Assembly (NCBI RefSeq): GCF_011947195.1
Contig: NZ_JAATVY010000004.1
Coordinates: 186,001 to 250,000, forward strand
DNA: 64,000 nucleotides
Reading direction: 5' to 3'
DNA from: Planosporangium thailandense
GTDB taxonomy: Bacteria; Actinomycetota; Actinomycetes; Mycobacteriales; Micromonosporaceae
In this document: positions 48,884 to 58,378 of the stretch, one piece after another
Position numbering within the stretch: position 1 is the stretch's first letter
Layout of the letters: each line of letters begins with the position of its first letter
The notes under the pieces: model-generated
What the model was told of the DNA's origin: nothing
Databases searched by the model: none
The model's input: the letters and a program-made list of their open reading frames with translations, nothing else
Program-made: the position numbers and the translations under genes

Positions 48884-49360
48884 ATGGCGGCTCGGGCGAT
48901 CGCGGTGCGTTGGCGCGCCGCGATGAGCGGTGCCCCTGATCAGCCGCGTCCCGTCAGAAACATTACGGCGGGCGATGGCTTCGCTGAACCCTCCAAAAGC
49001 GTGAAAAAGGCGACTTTCGGGACGGCTTCGCGAGCGGTGAGCCTGACCGCCGGCACGCCGGCCCTGCCGGTAGCCGCCGGCACGCCGGCCCTGCCGGTAG
49101 CCGCCGGCACGCCGGCCGCTTCTGGGGCGAACGTACCACGCGCATCGGTACGGCCGGACGCGCCGATCGCCCACTCCGCGCCGTTCCTGACGGCGTCCGA
49201 TCACCCCGTGGGGGCCCGACACCCCGGTGCGGCCCTCGGTCGGGGCGTCCCGCCGGTGTGCCCCCGCGCCGACCGGGGTGGCCGCGACCACTCCAACCCC
49301 TGCTGCCAAGCACCGGTAACCGCCGCGGACGACCGCGGCCGAGGGAGCGACGATGGCTAA
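48884..49360 (+). CDS. Hypothetical low-complexity protein
   Basis: A 158-residue frame beginning ATG at 48884 after GGGGGAC and ~55 nt downstream of a good promoter. It overlaps the TraR/DksA gene by 8 nt. The protein is rich in Ala, Pro and Gly, with no domain, membrane helix or signal peptide. Its middle holds a repeated AGTPALPVA encoded by a 27-bp tandem repeat. Codon use is weaker than in neighbouring genes. It may be a real small gene or an untranslated leader of the downstream gene. Confidence 0.4.
   Translation: MAARAIAVRWRAAMSGAPDQPRPVRNITAGDGFAEPSKSVKKATFGTASRAVSLTAGTPALPVAAGTPALPVAAGTPAASGANVPRASVRPDAPIAHSAPFLTASDHPVGARHPGAALGRGVPPVCPRADRGGRDHSNPCCQAPVTAADDRGRGSDDG
49047..49117. 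repeat. 27-bp tandem repeat, 2.6 copies
   Basis: Copies at 49047-49073 and 49074-49100 are identical, with 17 nt of a third at 49101-49117. The unit begins CCGCCGGCACGCCGGC and contains nested short palindromes (GCCGGC). The period keeps the reading frame of the hypothetical protein. Confidence 0.9.
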
Positions 49361-49793
49361 GACCGCCGACAGCAAGACCGCCACCGAGGCGGCGGGCACC
49401 AAGACCGGCACGGGCAAGGCGCCCCGCGCGCGCTCGGCGGCCGAGACCGAGAAGATCCGCGCCGCGCTGTCCGAGCGCCGTGACGAGCTTAGGCTCGAGT
49501 ACGACCAGACCATGTCGGAGATCGCCGAGCTGCAGCGCGACCGGCTGACCGACTCGGCCGGCGACGACCAGGCCGACACCGGCACCAAGACGTTCGAGCG
49601 TGAGCAGGAGATCTCGCTGGCCAACAGCATCCAGGAGCGGATCAGCCAGGTCGAGCGGGCGCTCGAGCGTCTCGATGACGGTACGTACGGCTGGTGTGAG
49701 CGGTGCGGTAACACCATCCCGGTCGAGCGGCTGGCGGCGTTCCCTTCGGCTACGCTCTGTGTGACGTGCAAGCAGTTGGAGGAGCGGCGCTGA
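49353..49793 (+). CDS. TraR/DksA-family zinc-finger protein
   Basis: A 146-residue protein. The N-terminal ~30 residues are Lys/Thr/Ala-rich. A coiled coil follows (IRAALSERRDELRLEYDQTM...AELQRDRLTDSAGDDQADTG), then a C4 zinc finger with CERCGNTIPVERLAAFPSATLC and a second CxxC (CVTCKQLEE). DksA-type proteins bind RNA polymerase through its secondary channel; actinobacterial versions such as this are less studied and may act at rRNA promoters. The ATG at 49353 overlaps the end of the upstream frame. It ends inside the lspA start region. Confidence 0.9.
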   Translation: MAKTADSKTATEAAGTKTGTGKAPRARSAAETEKIRAALSERRDELRLEYDQTMSEIAELQRDRLTDSAGDDQADTGTKTFEREQEISLANSIQERISQVERALERLDDGTYGWCERCGNTIPVERLAAFPSATLCVTCKQLEERR

Positions 49794-50425
49794 ACGGCGA
49801 GAAGGCGTTGGCAAGCGACCAGAGCCTGGGGCAGACCACGCCGTCGGGCGGGGAGGCCGCCACGCCGGTGCCGGGCGCATCGGCGCGCTCCCGCCGCCCG
49901 ATCGCGGTGCTCGCGCTGGCCAGCGCCGTCGTGCTCGGCATCGACCTCGTGACCAAGCAGCTCGCCGTGAGCGAGCTGGCCGGACGCGAACCGGTCCGGT
50001 TGTTCGGCGGCGCCGTCTACCTGGACGTGATTCGCAACAGCGGGGCGGCGTTCAGCCTCGGCACGGGGTACACCTTCGTCTTTCCGGTGATCGCCATGGC
50101 GGTCGCGGCGTGGATCGTCTGGACCGCCCGGCGCCTGCGGTCGGTGCCGTGGGCGATCGCGCTCGGCCTCGTCCTGGGCGGCGCCGTGGGCAACCTCGTC
50201 GACCGGATCTTCCGAGCCCCGGGGCCGATGGTCGGCCACGTGGTCGACATGGTCAGCCTCTTCGCGCCGCGGGGCGAGGTCTTCGCGGTGTTCAACGCCG
50301 CCGACTCGGCGCTGTGCGTCGGTGTCGCGCTCGCGCTCCTGCTCGAACTCACCGGCCGGCGGGTCGACGGCACCCGTACCCGCGATCGCGACCAGGCGGC
50401 TGTGTCAGACTCCGCACGTGGCTGA
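49766..50425 (+). CDS. lspA: Lipoprotein signal peptidase LspA
   Basis: Aspartic membrane protease that cleaves prolipoprotein signal peptides. Four membrane helices are visible, with DLVTKQLAV in the first, [21 protein letters not shown], the catalytic Asp in [10 protein letters not shown] and the second in [13 protein letters not shown] ~45-residue polar N-terminal extension precedes helix 1. The start is uncertain: GTG 49766 (used here) lies inside the upstream gene. A CTG at 49790 has a perfect SD (GGAGGA, 6-nt spacing) and overlaps the upstream stop as CTGA. TTG 49808 is a third choice. The end overlaps rluD by 8 nt. Confidence 0.93.
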   Translation: MQAVGGAALNGEKALASDQSLGQTTPSGGEAATPVPGASARSRRPIAVLALASAVVLGIDLVTKQLAVSELAGREPVRLFGGAVYLDVIRNSGAAFSLGTGYTFVFPVIAMAVAAWIVWTARRLRSVPWAIALGLVLGGAVGNLVDRIFRAPGPMVGHVVDMVSLFAPRGEVFAVFNAADSALCVGVALALLLELTGRRVDGTRTRDRDQAAVSDSARG

Positions 50426-51347
50426 GCATCGTTCCCTGCCGGTACCCGACGGCCTCGACGGTCTGCGGTTGGATCAGGCGATCTCGCGGCTGTTCGGGCT
50501 GTCCCGGACCGCTGCCGCCGCGGTCGTCGAAGCCGGTGACGCGCTCGTCGACGGGGTGCCGCGGTCGAAGTCGGAGAAGGTCAGCGCCGGCACGTGGCTC
50601 GAGGTGACGCTGCCCGGCCCGCAAGCACCGGTGCGGGTGGTGGCCGAGCCGGTGGCCGGTCTGAAAGTCATCTACAGCGACGACGACATCGTCGTTGTCG
50701 ACAAGCCGGTCGGGGTCGCGGCCCACCCGAGCCCGGGCTGGACCGGGCCGACCGTGATCGGCGGCCTCGCCGCCATGGGCCACACGATCGCGACCAGCGG
50801 AGCCGCTGAGCGGCAGGGCGTGGTCCACCGGCTCGACGTCGGCACCACCGGCCTGATGGTGGTGGCCAAGAGCGAACGGGCGTACAGCGTCCTCAAGCGC
50901 GCGTTCAAGGCGCGCGAGGTGGACAAGCGGTACCACGCCATCGTCCAGGGCCACCCCGACCCGCTGCGCGGCACGATCGACGCGCCGATCGACCGCCACC
51001 CCAACCACGACTACAAGTGGGCCGTGGTGGCCGGCGGGCGCCCCAGTGTCACCCACTACGACACGGTGGAAGCGTTCCCAGCGGCGACCCTGCTCGACAT
51101 CAGCCTCGAGACCGGACGTACCCACCAGATCCGCGTGCACTTCTCCGCCATGCGGCACCCGTGCGTGGGGGACCTCACGTACGGCGCCGACCCGACCCTC
51201 GCCGCCCGGGTGGGGCTGACGCGGCAGTGGCTGCACGCCCGCTCGCTGGGCTTCGTGCACCCGAAAACCGACGAGTACGTGCGGTTCACCAGTGAGTACC
51301 CGGAAGACCTGGCGCACGCCCTGTCGGTGCTGCGCGGTGACGAATGA
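50418..51347 (+). CDS. RluA/RluD-family 23S rRNA pseudouridine synthase
   Basis: A 309-residue protein. The N-terminal S4 RNA-binding domain ([21 protein letters not shown]) is followed by the pseudouridine synthase core, with the catalytic Asp in [36 protein letters not shown] and [18 protein letters not shown] are typical of RluD, suggesting action at U1911/1915/1917 of 23S rRNA. GTG 50418 was chosen because CAGACT ends 6 nt upstream and it gives the normal N-terminus. Together with lspA it forms the common lspA-rluD pair. Its stop overlaps the next gene (ATGA). Confidence 0.93.
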   Translation: MAEHRSLPVPDGLDGLRLDQAISRLFGLSRTAAAAVVEAGDALVDGVPRSKSEKVSAGTWLEVTLPGPQAPVRVVAEPVAGLKVIYSDDDIVVVDKPVGVAAHPSPGWTGPTVIGGLAAMGHTIATSGAAERQGVVHRLDVGTTGLMVVAKSERAYSVLKRAFKAREVDKRYHAIVQGHPDPLRGTIDAPIDRHPNHDYKWAVVAGGRPSVTHYDTVEAFPAATLLDISLETGRTHQIRVHFSAMRHPCVGDLTYGADPTLAARVGLTRQWLHARSLGFVHPKTDEYVRFTSEYPEDLAHALSVLRGDE

Positions 51348-52147
51348 GCCTGAGCGGTCCGCTCGGCGTGCTGCGGCGACTGCGGCGCGGCGCCGCCCGC
51401 CTGCGCGGCCTCGTCCTGATCGCGATGCTGGCCGCGATCGCGGTGACCGCGACGACGGTGTGGCTGGCCGGCCGGGGCGCCGGCACGGCGGCCCGTGACA
51501 CCACCTCCGGCTCCGTGGTCCGGGTCGGGGTGGCCGACGGCGCCTCCATCCCCGACTACGCGCAGCGCAGCCGCGCGGAGTTGGCAGCCCTGGTGGCCGG
51601 CGGGCACACCGGCGAGACCGTCGCGCTGGTGACCTTCGGCGCCTACCTCGCCCCCGACCAGCTCCCGCCGGTCCTGGCGGGAGTCGCGTTGAGCCAGGTG
51701 TACGCCCGGGTGCCCGCGTCGAACCTGCAGACCCAGATCGTGCGGCTGGACGCCTTCCGGGTGCCGGCCGACGTCACCGCCGGAATGGACCGGATCGCGG
51801 CGAAAAAGAATGCCGAGGCCGCCGACTACGCGCGCCTGGTCGCCGGGCTGGGCACCACGGACTCCGAGCGGGACCTGCGCGCCGTGTACACGTCCGGCCA
51901 GCACATCGCCACCGTCGAGGCGGCCGCGTACCGGGCGCACTGCGCCTGTGTGTACGCGGCGGTGGTGCGGGCCGCCCCGGCGGCGCTCGACCAGCTGGCC
52001 CACCGCGACGGGGTACGGGTGGTGGACCCGGCGCCGGAGGTACAGCAACTGGATCGGGCGGTGTTCCTACCGCCGCTACCCGAACAGCGCGAGCTGGCCG
52101 TCCCACCGGACAATTCTGGGCAACCCGCAGCATCCCCGTCGGGCTGA
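51344..52147 (+). CDS. Membrane-anchored extracytoplasmic protein, unknown function
   Basis: A 267-residue protein that I do not recognise as a named family. It has a basic N-terminus and one membrane helix (about 22-43, [20 protein letters not shown]). The extracytoplasmic part contains a helical region with [40 protein letters not shown] and the closing [20 protein letters not shown]. The two Cys are near residue 206. The ATG overlaps the rluD stop by 4 nt, so expression is coupled to lspA-rluD. No catalytic motif is evident. Confidence 0.75.
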   Translation: MSLSGPLGVLRRLRRGAARLRGLVLIAMLAAIAVTATTVWLAGRGAGTAARDTTSGSVVRVGVADGASIPDYAQRSRAELAALVAGGHTGETVALVTFGAYLAPDQLPPVLAGVALSQVYARVPASNLQTQIVRLDAFRVPADVTAGMDRIAAKKNAEAADYARLVAGLGTTDSERDLRAVYTSGQHIATVEAAAYRAHCACVYAAVVRAAPAALDQLAHRDGVRVVDPAPEVQQLDRAVFLPPLPEQRELAVPPDNSGQPAASPSG

Positions 52148-52262
52148 CCCCCGTTGAACCCAACGGGCATCGTGGCCCGTATGAACAATTCGAGTGTGGT
52201 CGGATATCGATCCGGTCCGTAGCCTGGTGGTGGGCGGTACGCAGGTGGCAGGAGGGCGAACG

Positions 52263-53321
52263 TTGGGCACCGAGGCGGGCTGGAGTCGATCCGCCGAGCC
52301 CACCCCGCGCTGGCGGGCGTTGCTCGAGCGTGCGCGGCACGGTCGGGCGAGCGAGCAGATCCTCGTCGACGACGACGACCGTCCCGTTCGCCGGGCACCC
52401 GAGTTCGACGACGACCGTCCCGTCCGCCGGGCACCCGAGTTCGACGAGCTCGAGCCGGATGGCCGCCCGTCGCTGCGCTGGCAGCCCACGCCCGCGCCCG
52501 CTCCCGAGCCCGACGGTGCCGACCGGGCGGCCGCCGTCATCCGCGCGGACCTGGGTGGCCCGCGCGTGCTGGCCTTCGCCAACCCCAAGGGCGGCGTGCA
52601 CAAGACGACCGCGACCGCACTCGCCGCGGCCACGGCGGGCAGCGTCCGGGGCCGGGGCGTGATCGCCTGGGACGACAACGAGCTGCGCGGCACCCTCGGC
52701 CTGCGCGCCGGCAGCGCCCGGCATGCCCGCACGATCCGCCACCTGCTCGCTGACCTGGCGCAGCTCGAGATTCACGACGGGATCCAGCTGCGGGCGCGCC
52801 TCGACGACTACCTGAAGCACGCCTCGGACGGCACCTACGACGTGCTCGCCGGCGAGGAGGATCCGCGCTTCGCGCAGAAGCTCGACCCGTACATCGTGCG
52901 CCGGGTGCTCGAGGTGCTCTGCCGTACCCACGACGTGGTCTGCGTCGACACCGGCAACAACGTCGAGAGCCCCAACTGGCGCACGGTGATCCAGTCGGCT
53001 GACCAGCTGGTGGTCACGACCGTGCCGCGCGAAGACGCCGCGTTCACCGCCGACTGGATGCTCGACCTGCTCGAGGAGGCGGGCCTCGGGCGGATGGTCA
53101 AGAACGCCGTGACGCTGCTGTCCTGCCCGACGCCGACCAGGTCGCCGCTGCTGGACGACCTCGCGGCGCACTTCCGCAACCGGACCCGGGCCGTCGCCGT
53201 GGTCCCGTACGACCCCCAGCTCGAGAGCGGCTCCAACATCGACTACGCGATGCTGCACCCGGCCACGAAGTGGGCCTGGCTGCGGGCGACCGCGACCATC
53301 CTGGAGCCCTTCGCCCGCTGA
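52263..53321 (+). CDS. ParA/MinD-like ATPase
   Basis: A deviant Walker-type ATPase of 352 residues. After ~110 disordered residues the core starts VLAFANPKGGVHKTTATALA (P-loop). VIAWDDNELRGTLGLRAGSA stands at the A' position, followed by DVVCVDTGNNVESPNWRTV and LVVTTVPREDAAF. The usual second glycine before the lysine (KGGVGKTT) is His here. Related actinobacterial proteins are annotated as chromosome-partitioning ATPases, but no ParB partner is nearby and it lies next to dnaE. The N-terminus contains two copies of DDDRPVRRAPEF from a 36-bp tandem repeat. TTG 52263 was chosen for the SD AGGAGGG; GTG starts upstream are possible. Confidence 0.78.
   Translation: MGTEAGWSRSAEPTPRWRALLERARHGRASEQILVDDDDRPVRRAPEFDDDRPVRRAPEFDELEPDGRPSLRWQPTPAPAPEPDGADRAAAVIRADLGGPRVLAFANPKGGVHKTTATALAAATAGSVRGRGVIAWDDNELRGTLGLRAGSARHARTIRHLLADLAQLEIHDGIQLRARLDDYLKHASDGTYDVLAGEEDPRFAQKLDPYIVRRVLEVLCRTHDVVCVDTGNNVESPNWRTVIQSADQLVVTTVPREDAAFTADWMLDLLEEAGLGRMVKNAVTLLSCPTPTRSPLLDDLAAHFRNRTRAVAVVPYDPQLESGSNIDYAMLHPATKWAWLRATATILEPFAR
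52371..52442 (+). repeat. 36-bp in-frame tandem duplication
   Basis: 52371-52406 and 52407-52442 differ at one base and encode the same 12 residues, DDDRPVRRAPEF, in the disordered N-terminus of the ParA-like protein. Confidence 0.9.
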
Positions 53322-53411
53322 CCCGACCGCCACGGCCTTGTCGGTCCCCGGGGCTAACATCGCTCCGACGGGCACGCGGGGGGCCTGTGGCGAAAGGGGG
53401 GCGGAGCTGGC

Positions 53412-56400
53412 GTGGGCGGCTCGTTCGTGCATCTGCACGTGCACACCGAGTACTCGATGCTGGACGGTGCGGCCCGGCTGAAGCACCTGTTCGCCGAGGC
53501 CGCCCGGATGGGCATGCCCGCCCTCGCCATGACCGACCACGGCAACCTCTACGGCGCCTTCGACTTCTACCAGCAGGCCACCGCAGCCGGCATCAAGCCG
53601 GTGATCGGCACGGAGGCGTACCTGACCCCGGGCACCGACCGGCGGGACCGGACCCGGGTGCGGTGGGCCGAGGGCGGCGAGAACGACGTCTCCGGCGGCG
53701 GCGCGTACACCCACCTGACCATGCTCGCCGCCGACGCCGACGGCCTGCGCAACCTGTTCCGGCTCGCCTCGCGGGCCAGCCTCGAGGGCTACTTCTACAA
53801 GCCGCGGGCCGACCGGGAGCTTCTCCACGAGTACGGCAAGGGCCTCATCGCCACGACCGGGTGCCCCTCCGGCGAGGTGCAGACCTGGCTGCGCATCGGC
53901 GACTTCGAGAAGGCCTGCGCGGCGGCGGCGGAGCTCCGCGACATCTTCGGCCCGGACAACTTCTACCTGGAGTTGATGGACCACGGCCTCGACATCGAAA
54001 ACCGGGTCCGGGCCGACCTGTTGCGCCTGGGGAAGCGGCTCGGCCTCAAGCCGGTGGCCACCAACGACCTGCACTACACGTACCCCGGCGACGCCGACGC
54101 CCACGAGGCGCTGCTGTGCGTGCAGTCCGGCTCGACCCTCGCGGATCCGAAGCGCTTCAAGTTCGACGCCCGCGACTTCTACCTCAAGTCCGCCGACGAG
54201 ATGCGCAAGCTCTGGGACACGGAGGTCCCGGGCGCCTGCGACAACACCCTGGAGATCGCCGAGCGGATCGGCGACTACGCCGCGGTCTTCGCCCCGCGCA
54301 GCCTGATGCCGCGGTTCCCGGTGCCGCCGGGGGAGACCGAGGAGTCGTTCCTGCGCGCCGAGGTGCGCCGGGGCCTGGCCCGCCGGTTCCCGGGCGGGGT
54401 GCCCGAGACCCACCGCAGGCAGGCCGAGTACGAGCTCGACGTGGTCTGCGAGATGGGTTTCCCGGGCTACTTCCTGGTCGTCGCCGACCTGGTCGCCCAC
54501 GCCAAGGAGGTCGGGATCCGGGTCGGACCGGGGCGCGGCTCCGCGGCGGGGGCGCTCATCGCGTACGCGTTGGGCATCACCGAGCTGGACCCGCTCGCGC
54601 ACGGCCTGCTGTTCGAGCGGTTCCTCAACCCCGACCGGGTGTCGATGCCCGACATCGACATGGACTTCGACGAGCGCCGGCGCGGCGACATGATCCGGTA
54701 CGCCACGGAGAAGTACGGCGCGGACCGGGTCTCGCAGATCATCACGTACGGCACGATCAAGGCCAAGGCCGCGATCAAGGACGCGGCGCGGGTGCTCGGA
54801 TACCCGTTCGCGCTCGGCGACCGCATCACCAAGGCGATGCCGCCCGCCGTGATGGGCAGGGACATCCCGCTGTCGGGCATCTTCGACCCGTCCCATCCGC
54901 GGTATGCGGAGGCGGCCGAGCTCCGCCAGCTCTACGCGGCCGACGCCGACGTCCGGAAGGTCGTCGACACGGCCAAGGGGCTGGAGGGGCTCAAGCGGCA
55001 GTGGGGCGTACACGCGGCCGGCGTGATCCTGTCGCGCGAGCCGCTGCTCGACGTGCTTCCGATCCAAAAGCGCGAGCAGGACGGCGCGATCATCACGCAG
55101 TGGGACATGGGTGCCTGCGAGACCATTGGCCTGCTCAAGATGGACTTCCTGGGCCTGCGCAACCTCACGATCATCGAAGACGCGCTGGCGGCGATCAGGA
55201 CCAACCGGGGCGTCGACCTGGTCCTGGAAGAGGTGCCGCTCGACGACAAGCCCACCTACGAGCTGCTCGCGCGTGGTGACACGCTCGGGGTGTTCCAGCT
55301 CGACGGCGGTCCGATGCGGGCCCTGCTGCGCTCGATGGCGCCCGACAACTTCGAAGACATCTCGGCCGTGCTCGCGCTGTACCGGCCCGGGCCGATGGGC
55401 GCCAACGCGCACAACGAGTACGCCGACCGCAAGAACGGCCGTAAACCGGTGGTGCCCATCCACCCCGAGCTGGCCGAGCCGCTCGCCGACATCCTGGGCG
55501 ACACCTACGGGTTGATCGTCTACCAGGAGCAGGTCATGGCGATCGCCCAGAAGCTCGCCGGGTACTCGCTGGGCAAGGCGGACCTGTTACGCCGTGCGAT
55601 GGGCAAGAAGAAGAAGGAGATCCTCGACCGGGAGTTCGAGCCGTTCGCGGCCGGCATGAGGGCCAACGGGTACTCCGACGACGCGATCCGGACGCTGTGG
55701 CAGATCCTGGTCCCGTTCTCCGACTACGCGTTCAACAAGGCGCACACCGCCGGGTACGGCCTGGTGTCGTACTGGACGGCCTTCCTCAAGGCCAACTACA
55801 CGGCCGAGTACATGAGCGCCCTGCTCACCAGCGTCGGCGACGACAAGGACAAGATGGCCGTCTACCTGGCCGAGTGCCGCCGGACGGGCATCAAGGTGCT
55901 CCCGCCGGACGTCAACGCCTCGCAGGCGCGGTTCGCCGCGGTCGGCACCGACATCCGGTTCGGACTCGGCGCGGTGCGCAACGTCGGCGCGCACGTCGTC
56001 GAGGCGATCATCCGTTGCCGCCGCGAGAAGGGTCCATACCGCGACTTCTACGACTTCCTGCGCAAGGTCGACGCGGCGGTCTGCAACCGGAAGACGATCG
56101 AATCGCTGATCAAAGCCGGCGCGTTCGACTCACTGGGGCACCCCCGCAAGGGCCTCCTGGCGGTGCACGCCGACGCGATCGACGTATTCGGAGACGTCAA
56201 GCGCAACGAGGCGGTCGGGCAGTTCGACCTGTTCGGTTCGATGTTCGGCGACGACGACCCGGCCGACGGGCCGGCGCTGGTCGCGGCGCCGCCGATCCCG
56301 GCGGGCGAGTGGGACAAACCCGACCGGCTGGCCTTCGAACGGGAGATGCTCGGCCTGTACGTCTCCGACCATCCCCTCAACGGCTACGAGCACGTCCTCA

Positions 56401-56948
56401 ACCGGGCCGCCGAACGGCAGATCGCGGCGCTGACGGAGGAGGGCGGCATCGCCGACGGCCAGGTCGTGACGCTCGCCGGGATCCTCGGCGGCCTGCAGCG
56501 CCGGATCACCAAGCAGGGACGGCCCTGGGCCTCGGCCACGCTCGAGGACCTGACCGGCGCGGTCGAGGTGCTGTTCTTCCCCAACACGTACGAGCTGGTC
56601 GGCCAGTACCTCGCCGAGGACGCCATCGTCGTCGTGAAGGGCCGGGTGGACCGCCGCGACGACCAGCCCCGCCTGATGGCGATGGACCTGTCCCTGCCCG
56701 ACCGCACGGTGGACTCCGACGCCGAACCGGTGGTGCTGGCACTGCCCACGCAGCGGTGCACGCCCCCGCTGGTGGAGCGGCTGCGCGACGTGCTCAAGAA
56801 CCACCCGGGCCCGGCCGAGGTACACCTCAAGCTGGTCGACGGTACGAAGACGACCGTGCTGCGGCTCGGTCCGCACCGGGTCGACCCGACGCCCGCGCTG
56901 ATGGGCGACCTCGAGGCGCTGCTGGGCCCGGGGGCGCTGGCCGGTTGA
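53412..56948 (+). CDS. dnaE: DNA polymerase III alpha subunit DnaE
   Basis: The replicative polymerase catalytic subunit, 1178 residues. The N-terminal PHP domain begins [19 protein letters not shown]. The polymerase active site has [15 protein letters not shown] around residue 415, with [15 protein letters not shown] before it. The fingers/thumb region includes [19 protein letters not shown] and [21 protein letters not shown]. The C-terminal OB fold is [19 protein letters not shown] onwards. It is DnaE1-type by length. The GTG at 53412 has a G-rich SD (GGGGGGCGGAG). A TAACAT (53355-53360) may be the -10. It follows the ParA-like gene by 90 nt. Confidence 0.96.
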   Translation: MGGSFVHLHVHTEYSMLDGAARLKHLFAEAARMGMPALAMTDHGNLYGAFDFYQQATAAGIKPVIGTEAYLTPGTDRRDRTRVRWAEGGENDVSGGGAYTHLTMLAADADGLRNLFRLASRASLEGYFYKPRADRELLHEYGKGLIATTGCPSGEVQTWLRIGDFEKACAAAAELRDIFGPDNFYLELMDHGLDIENRVRADLLRLGKRLGLKPVATNDLHYTYPGDADAHEALLCVQSGSTLADPKRFKFDARDFYLKSADEMRKLWDTEVPGACDNTLEIAERIGDYAAVFAPRSLMPRFPVPPGETEESFLRAEVRRGLARRFPGGVPETHRRQAEYELDVVCEMGFPGYFLVVADLVAHAKEVGIRVGPGRGSAAGALIAYALGITELDPLAHGLLFERFLNPDRVSMPDIDMDFDERRRGDMIRYATEKYGADRVSQIITYGTIKAKAAIKDAARVLGYPFALGDRITKAMPPAVMGRDIPLSGIFDPSHPRYAEAAELRQLYAADADVRKVVDTAKGLEGLKRQWGVHAAGVILSREPLLDVLPIQKREQDGAIITQWDMGACETIGLLKMDFLGLRNLTIIEDALAAIRTNRGVDLVLEEVPLDDKPTYELLARGDTLGVFQLDGGPMRALLRSMAPDNFEDISAVLALYRPGPMGANAHNEYADRKNGRKPVVPIHPELAEPLADILGDTYGLIVYQEQVMAIAQKLAGYSLGKADLLRRAMGKKKKEILDREFEPFAAGMRANGYSDDAIRTLWQILVPFSDYAFNKAHTAGYGLVSYWTAFLKANYTAEYMSALLTSVGDDKDKMAVYLAECRRTGIKVLPPDVNASQARFAAVGTDIRFGLGAVRNVGAHVVEAIIRCRREKGPYRDFYDFLRKVDAAVCNRKTIESLIKAGAFDSLGHPRKGLLAVHADAIDVFGDVKRNEAVGQFDLFGSMFGDDDPADGPALVAAPPIPAGEWDKPDRLAFEREMLGLYVSDHPLNGYEHVLNRAAERQIAALTEEGGIADGQVVTLAGILGGLQRRITKQGRPWASATLEDLTGAVEVLFFPNTYELVGQYLAEDAIVVVKGRVDRRDDQPRLMAMDLSLPDRTVDSDAEPVVLALPTQRCTPPLVERLRDVLKNHPGPAEVHLKLVDGTKTTVLRLGPHRVDPTPALMGDLEALLGPGALAG

Positions 56949-56995
56949 GCGGTGCCGGGTGGGCGCGCTCCGCCGGGCGTGGCAGGATCGCGGCT

Positions 56996-57709
56996 GTGAC
57001 GACCCCCGCCGCAGCCCTCGATCAGGATCCCGACCCGGCGCCGCCCCCGGCGCGCGACGGGGGATGGCGGCGGGAGGCGCTGATCGCGCTCGCCGTCGCG
57101 GTGGCGCTGGCCGTCCTCGGGTTGCCGCTGGGCCTGCTGTGGCGGGTGATCACGCCCAAGGTCGAGTTCGTGATGACCGACCAGGGGCCGACGACCGTGC
57201 AGTCGGAGCCGGAGGGCTTCGTCGCCGCCGACGGCTCGTACGTGCTGCTCACCTTCGCCGTCGGGTTGATCGCCGCGATGGCCGTCTGGGGGCTCCTGCA
57301 CCGGCGGCGTGGACCGCTGATGCTGCTCGGGCTGGCCGTCGGCTGCGCCGTGGGCGGGGTGCTGACCGCATGGCTGGGGCACATCATCGGATACGACCAC
57401 TACCGGTATCTGCTGTCCCACGCCCGGGTGGGCACGCATTTCCCGCGCCCGCCGGCCGTCCGGTCCGGCTCGTCCGGCCTGTGGCTCGGATTCCTTCCGC
57501 GCGCGCAGGGCGCGGTCCTGGTGCAGGCGGTGACCGCCACGGCGATGTACCTGCTGCTGGCGGCCTTCCACGCCGAGCCCGACCTGCGTCAGCCGGCGGT
57601 ACCCGCCGAGCACCCGGATGGGATCAGTTCGGAGCCGACGGAGTCGCCAGCTCCGACAGGTTCGCCGGCACCGCCCGGATCTGATCCAGCAGCGTCACCT
57701 CGCGATTGA
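56996..57709 (+). CDS. Integral membrane protein, DUF2567-like
   Basis: A 237-residue protein with about four membrane helices (residues ~25-45, 78-98, 106-125 and 175-195). A loop between helices 1 and 2 contains KVEFVMTDQGPTTVQSEPEG, and the C-terminus is a Pro/Ser-rich tail. It resembles the actinobacterial DUF2567 family in layout (remembered, not aligned). Function is unknown. The GTG at 56996 is of leaderless type (CAGGAT ends 7 nt upstream). The last 86 bp overlap the convergent LON-domain gene, and both reading frames look real. Confidence 0.75.
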   Translation: MTTPAAALDQDPDPAPPPARDGGWRREALIALAVAVALAVLGLPLGLLWRVITPKVEFVMTDQGPTTVQSEPEGFVAADGSYVLLTFAVGLIAAMAVWGLLHRRRGPLMLLGLAVGCAVGGVLTAWLGHIIGYDHYRYLLSHARVGTHFPRPPAVRSGSSGLWLGFLPRAQGAVLVQAVTATAMYLLLAAFHAEPDLRQPAVPAEHPDGISSEPTESPAPTGSPAPPGSDPAASPRD

Positions 57710-58337
57710 GCAGGCTGCGTTCGGTCCGCAGGCGGCTCGCGGTGTCCGGCAGGGCCAGCAGCTGCTGGCGCTCGTCGAGGGTCAGCGTGGTCGTGGCCGC
57801 GACCAGGTGCGACAGCACGTTGGGGTCGTCGGGCAGCTGTTCGCCGACGGGCAGCGCGTCGCCGCGCATCATGCGCAGGTAGCGCTGGAACACGGCCAGG
57901 ACGCCGGGGGCGATCGCGTCGGCCAGCCCCGGCTCGCCCGGCTCCTCGTCCAGCCACTCCACCTCGGCGTTGAGGTACGCCGCCGACGTGGTGTCCACGT
58001 CCAGGACGCGGAACCGGCGGCGGCCGACCGTCACGATGTCGAAGCGGCCGTCCGGATGCTCGGTGACCTGCCGCACCACGGCGCTGCACCCCACGTCGTA
58101 CAGGCTGGGCGCGGAGCCCGGGGTCGGCGCGGCGGCCGGCTCGCCACCGGGCGTGGCGTGCTCGACCTCCCAGCCGCTGCGGATGGCGATGACGCCGAAC
58201 TCGCGCGCCTCGTCGGCGGGCAGGGCGATGAGATCGCGGACCAGCTCCCGGTAGCGGTCCTCGAAGATGTGCAGAGGTAGCACCAGGCCCGGGAACAGGA
58301 CGGTGCCGAGGGGGAACAGCGGAAGCGCTGCGGTCAC
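57624..58337 (-). CDS. LON substrate-binding domain protein
   Basis: A 237-residue protein consisting of the N-terminal (LAN) domain of Lon protease without the ATPase. It starts LPLFPLGTVLFPGLVLPLHIFEDRYRELV (family hallmark, split at residue ~30) and has VGCSAVVRQVTEHPDGRFDIV and GRRRFRVLDVD. The second half is helical. Such stand-alone proteins may recognise substrates or act in stress responses; no enzymatic motif is present. The GTG at 58337 is preceded by TACGCT at 7-nt spacing (58350-58345), a leaderless start. It is convergent with and overlaps the membrane-protein gene by 86 bp. Confidence 0.88.
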   Translation of the reverse strand: MTAALPLFPLGTVLFPGLVLPLHIFEDRYRELVRDLIALPADEAREFGVIAIRSGWEVEHATPGGEPAAAPTPGSAPSLYDVGCSAVVRQVTEHPDGRFDIVTVGRRRFRVLDVDTTSAAYLNAEVEWLDEEPGEPGLADAIAPGVLAVFQRYLRMMRGDALPVGEQLPDDPNVLSHLVAATTTLTLDERQQLLALPDTASRLRTERSLLNREVTLLDQIRAVPANLSELATPSAPN

Positions 58338-58344
58338 GCCGCTG

Positions 58345-58350
58345 AGCGTA
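58345..58350 (-). promoter_or_regulatory. -10 hexamer for the leaderless LON-domain mRNA
   Basis: TACGCT on the minus strand ends 7 nt before the GTG at 58337; no SD. Confidence 0.6.
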
Positions 58351-58378
58351 TCCGACGGGAATTCGGGCACCCCGAGGG

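Noticed and set aside
48776-50239. A 487-codon minus-strand frame across the DksA-like gene and lspA
   Set aside because: Arg/Ser/Pro-rich with no family features; lspA and the zinc-finger gene on the plus strand are clear.
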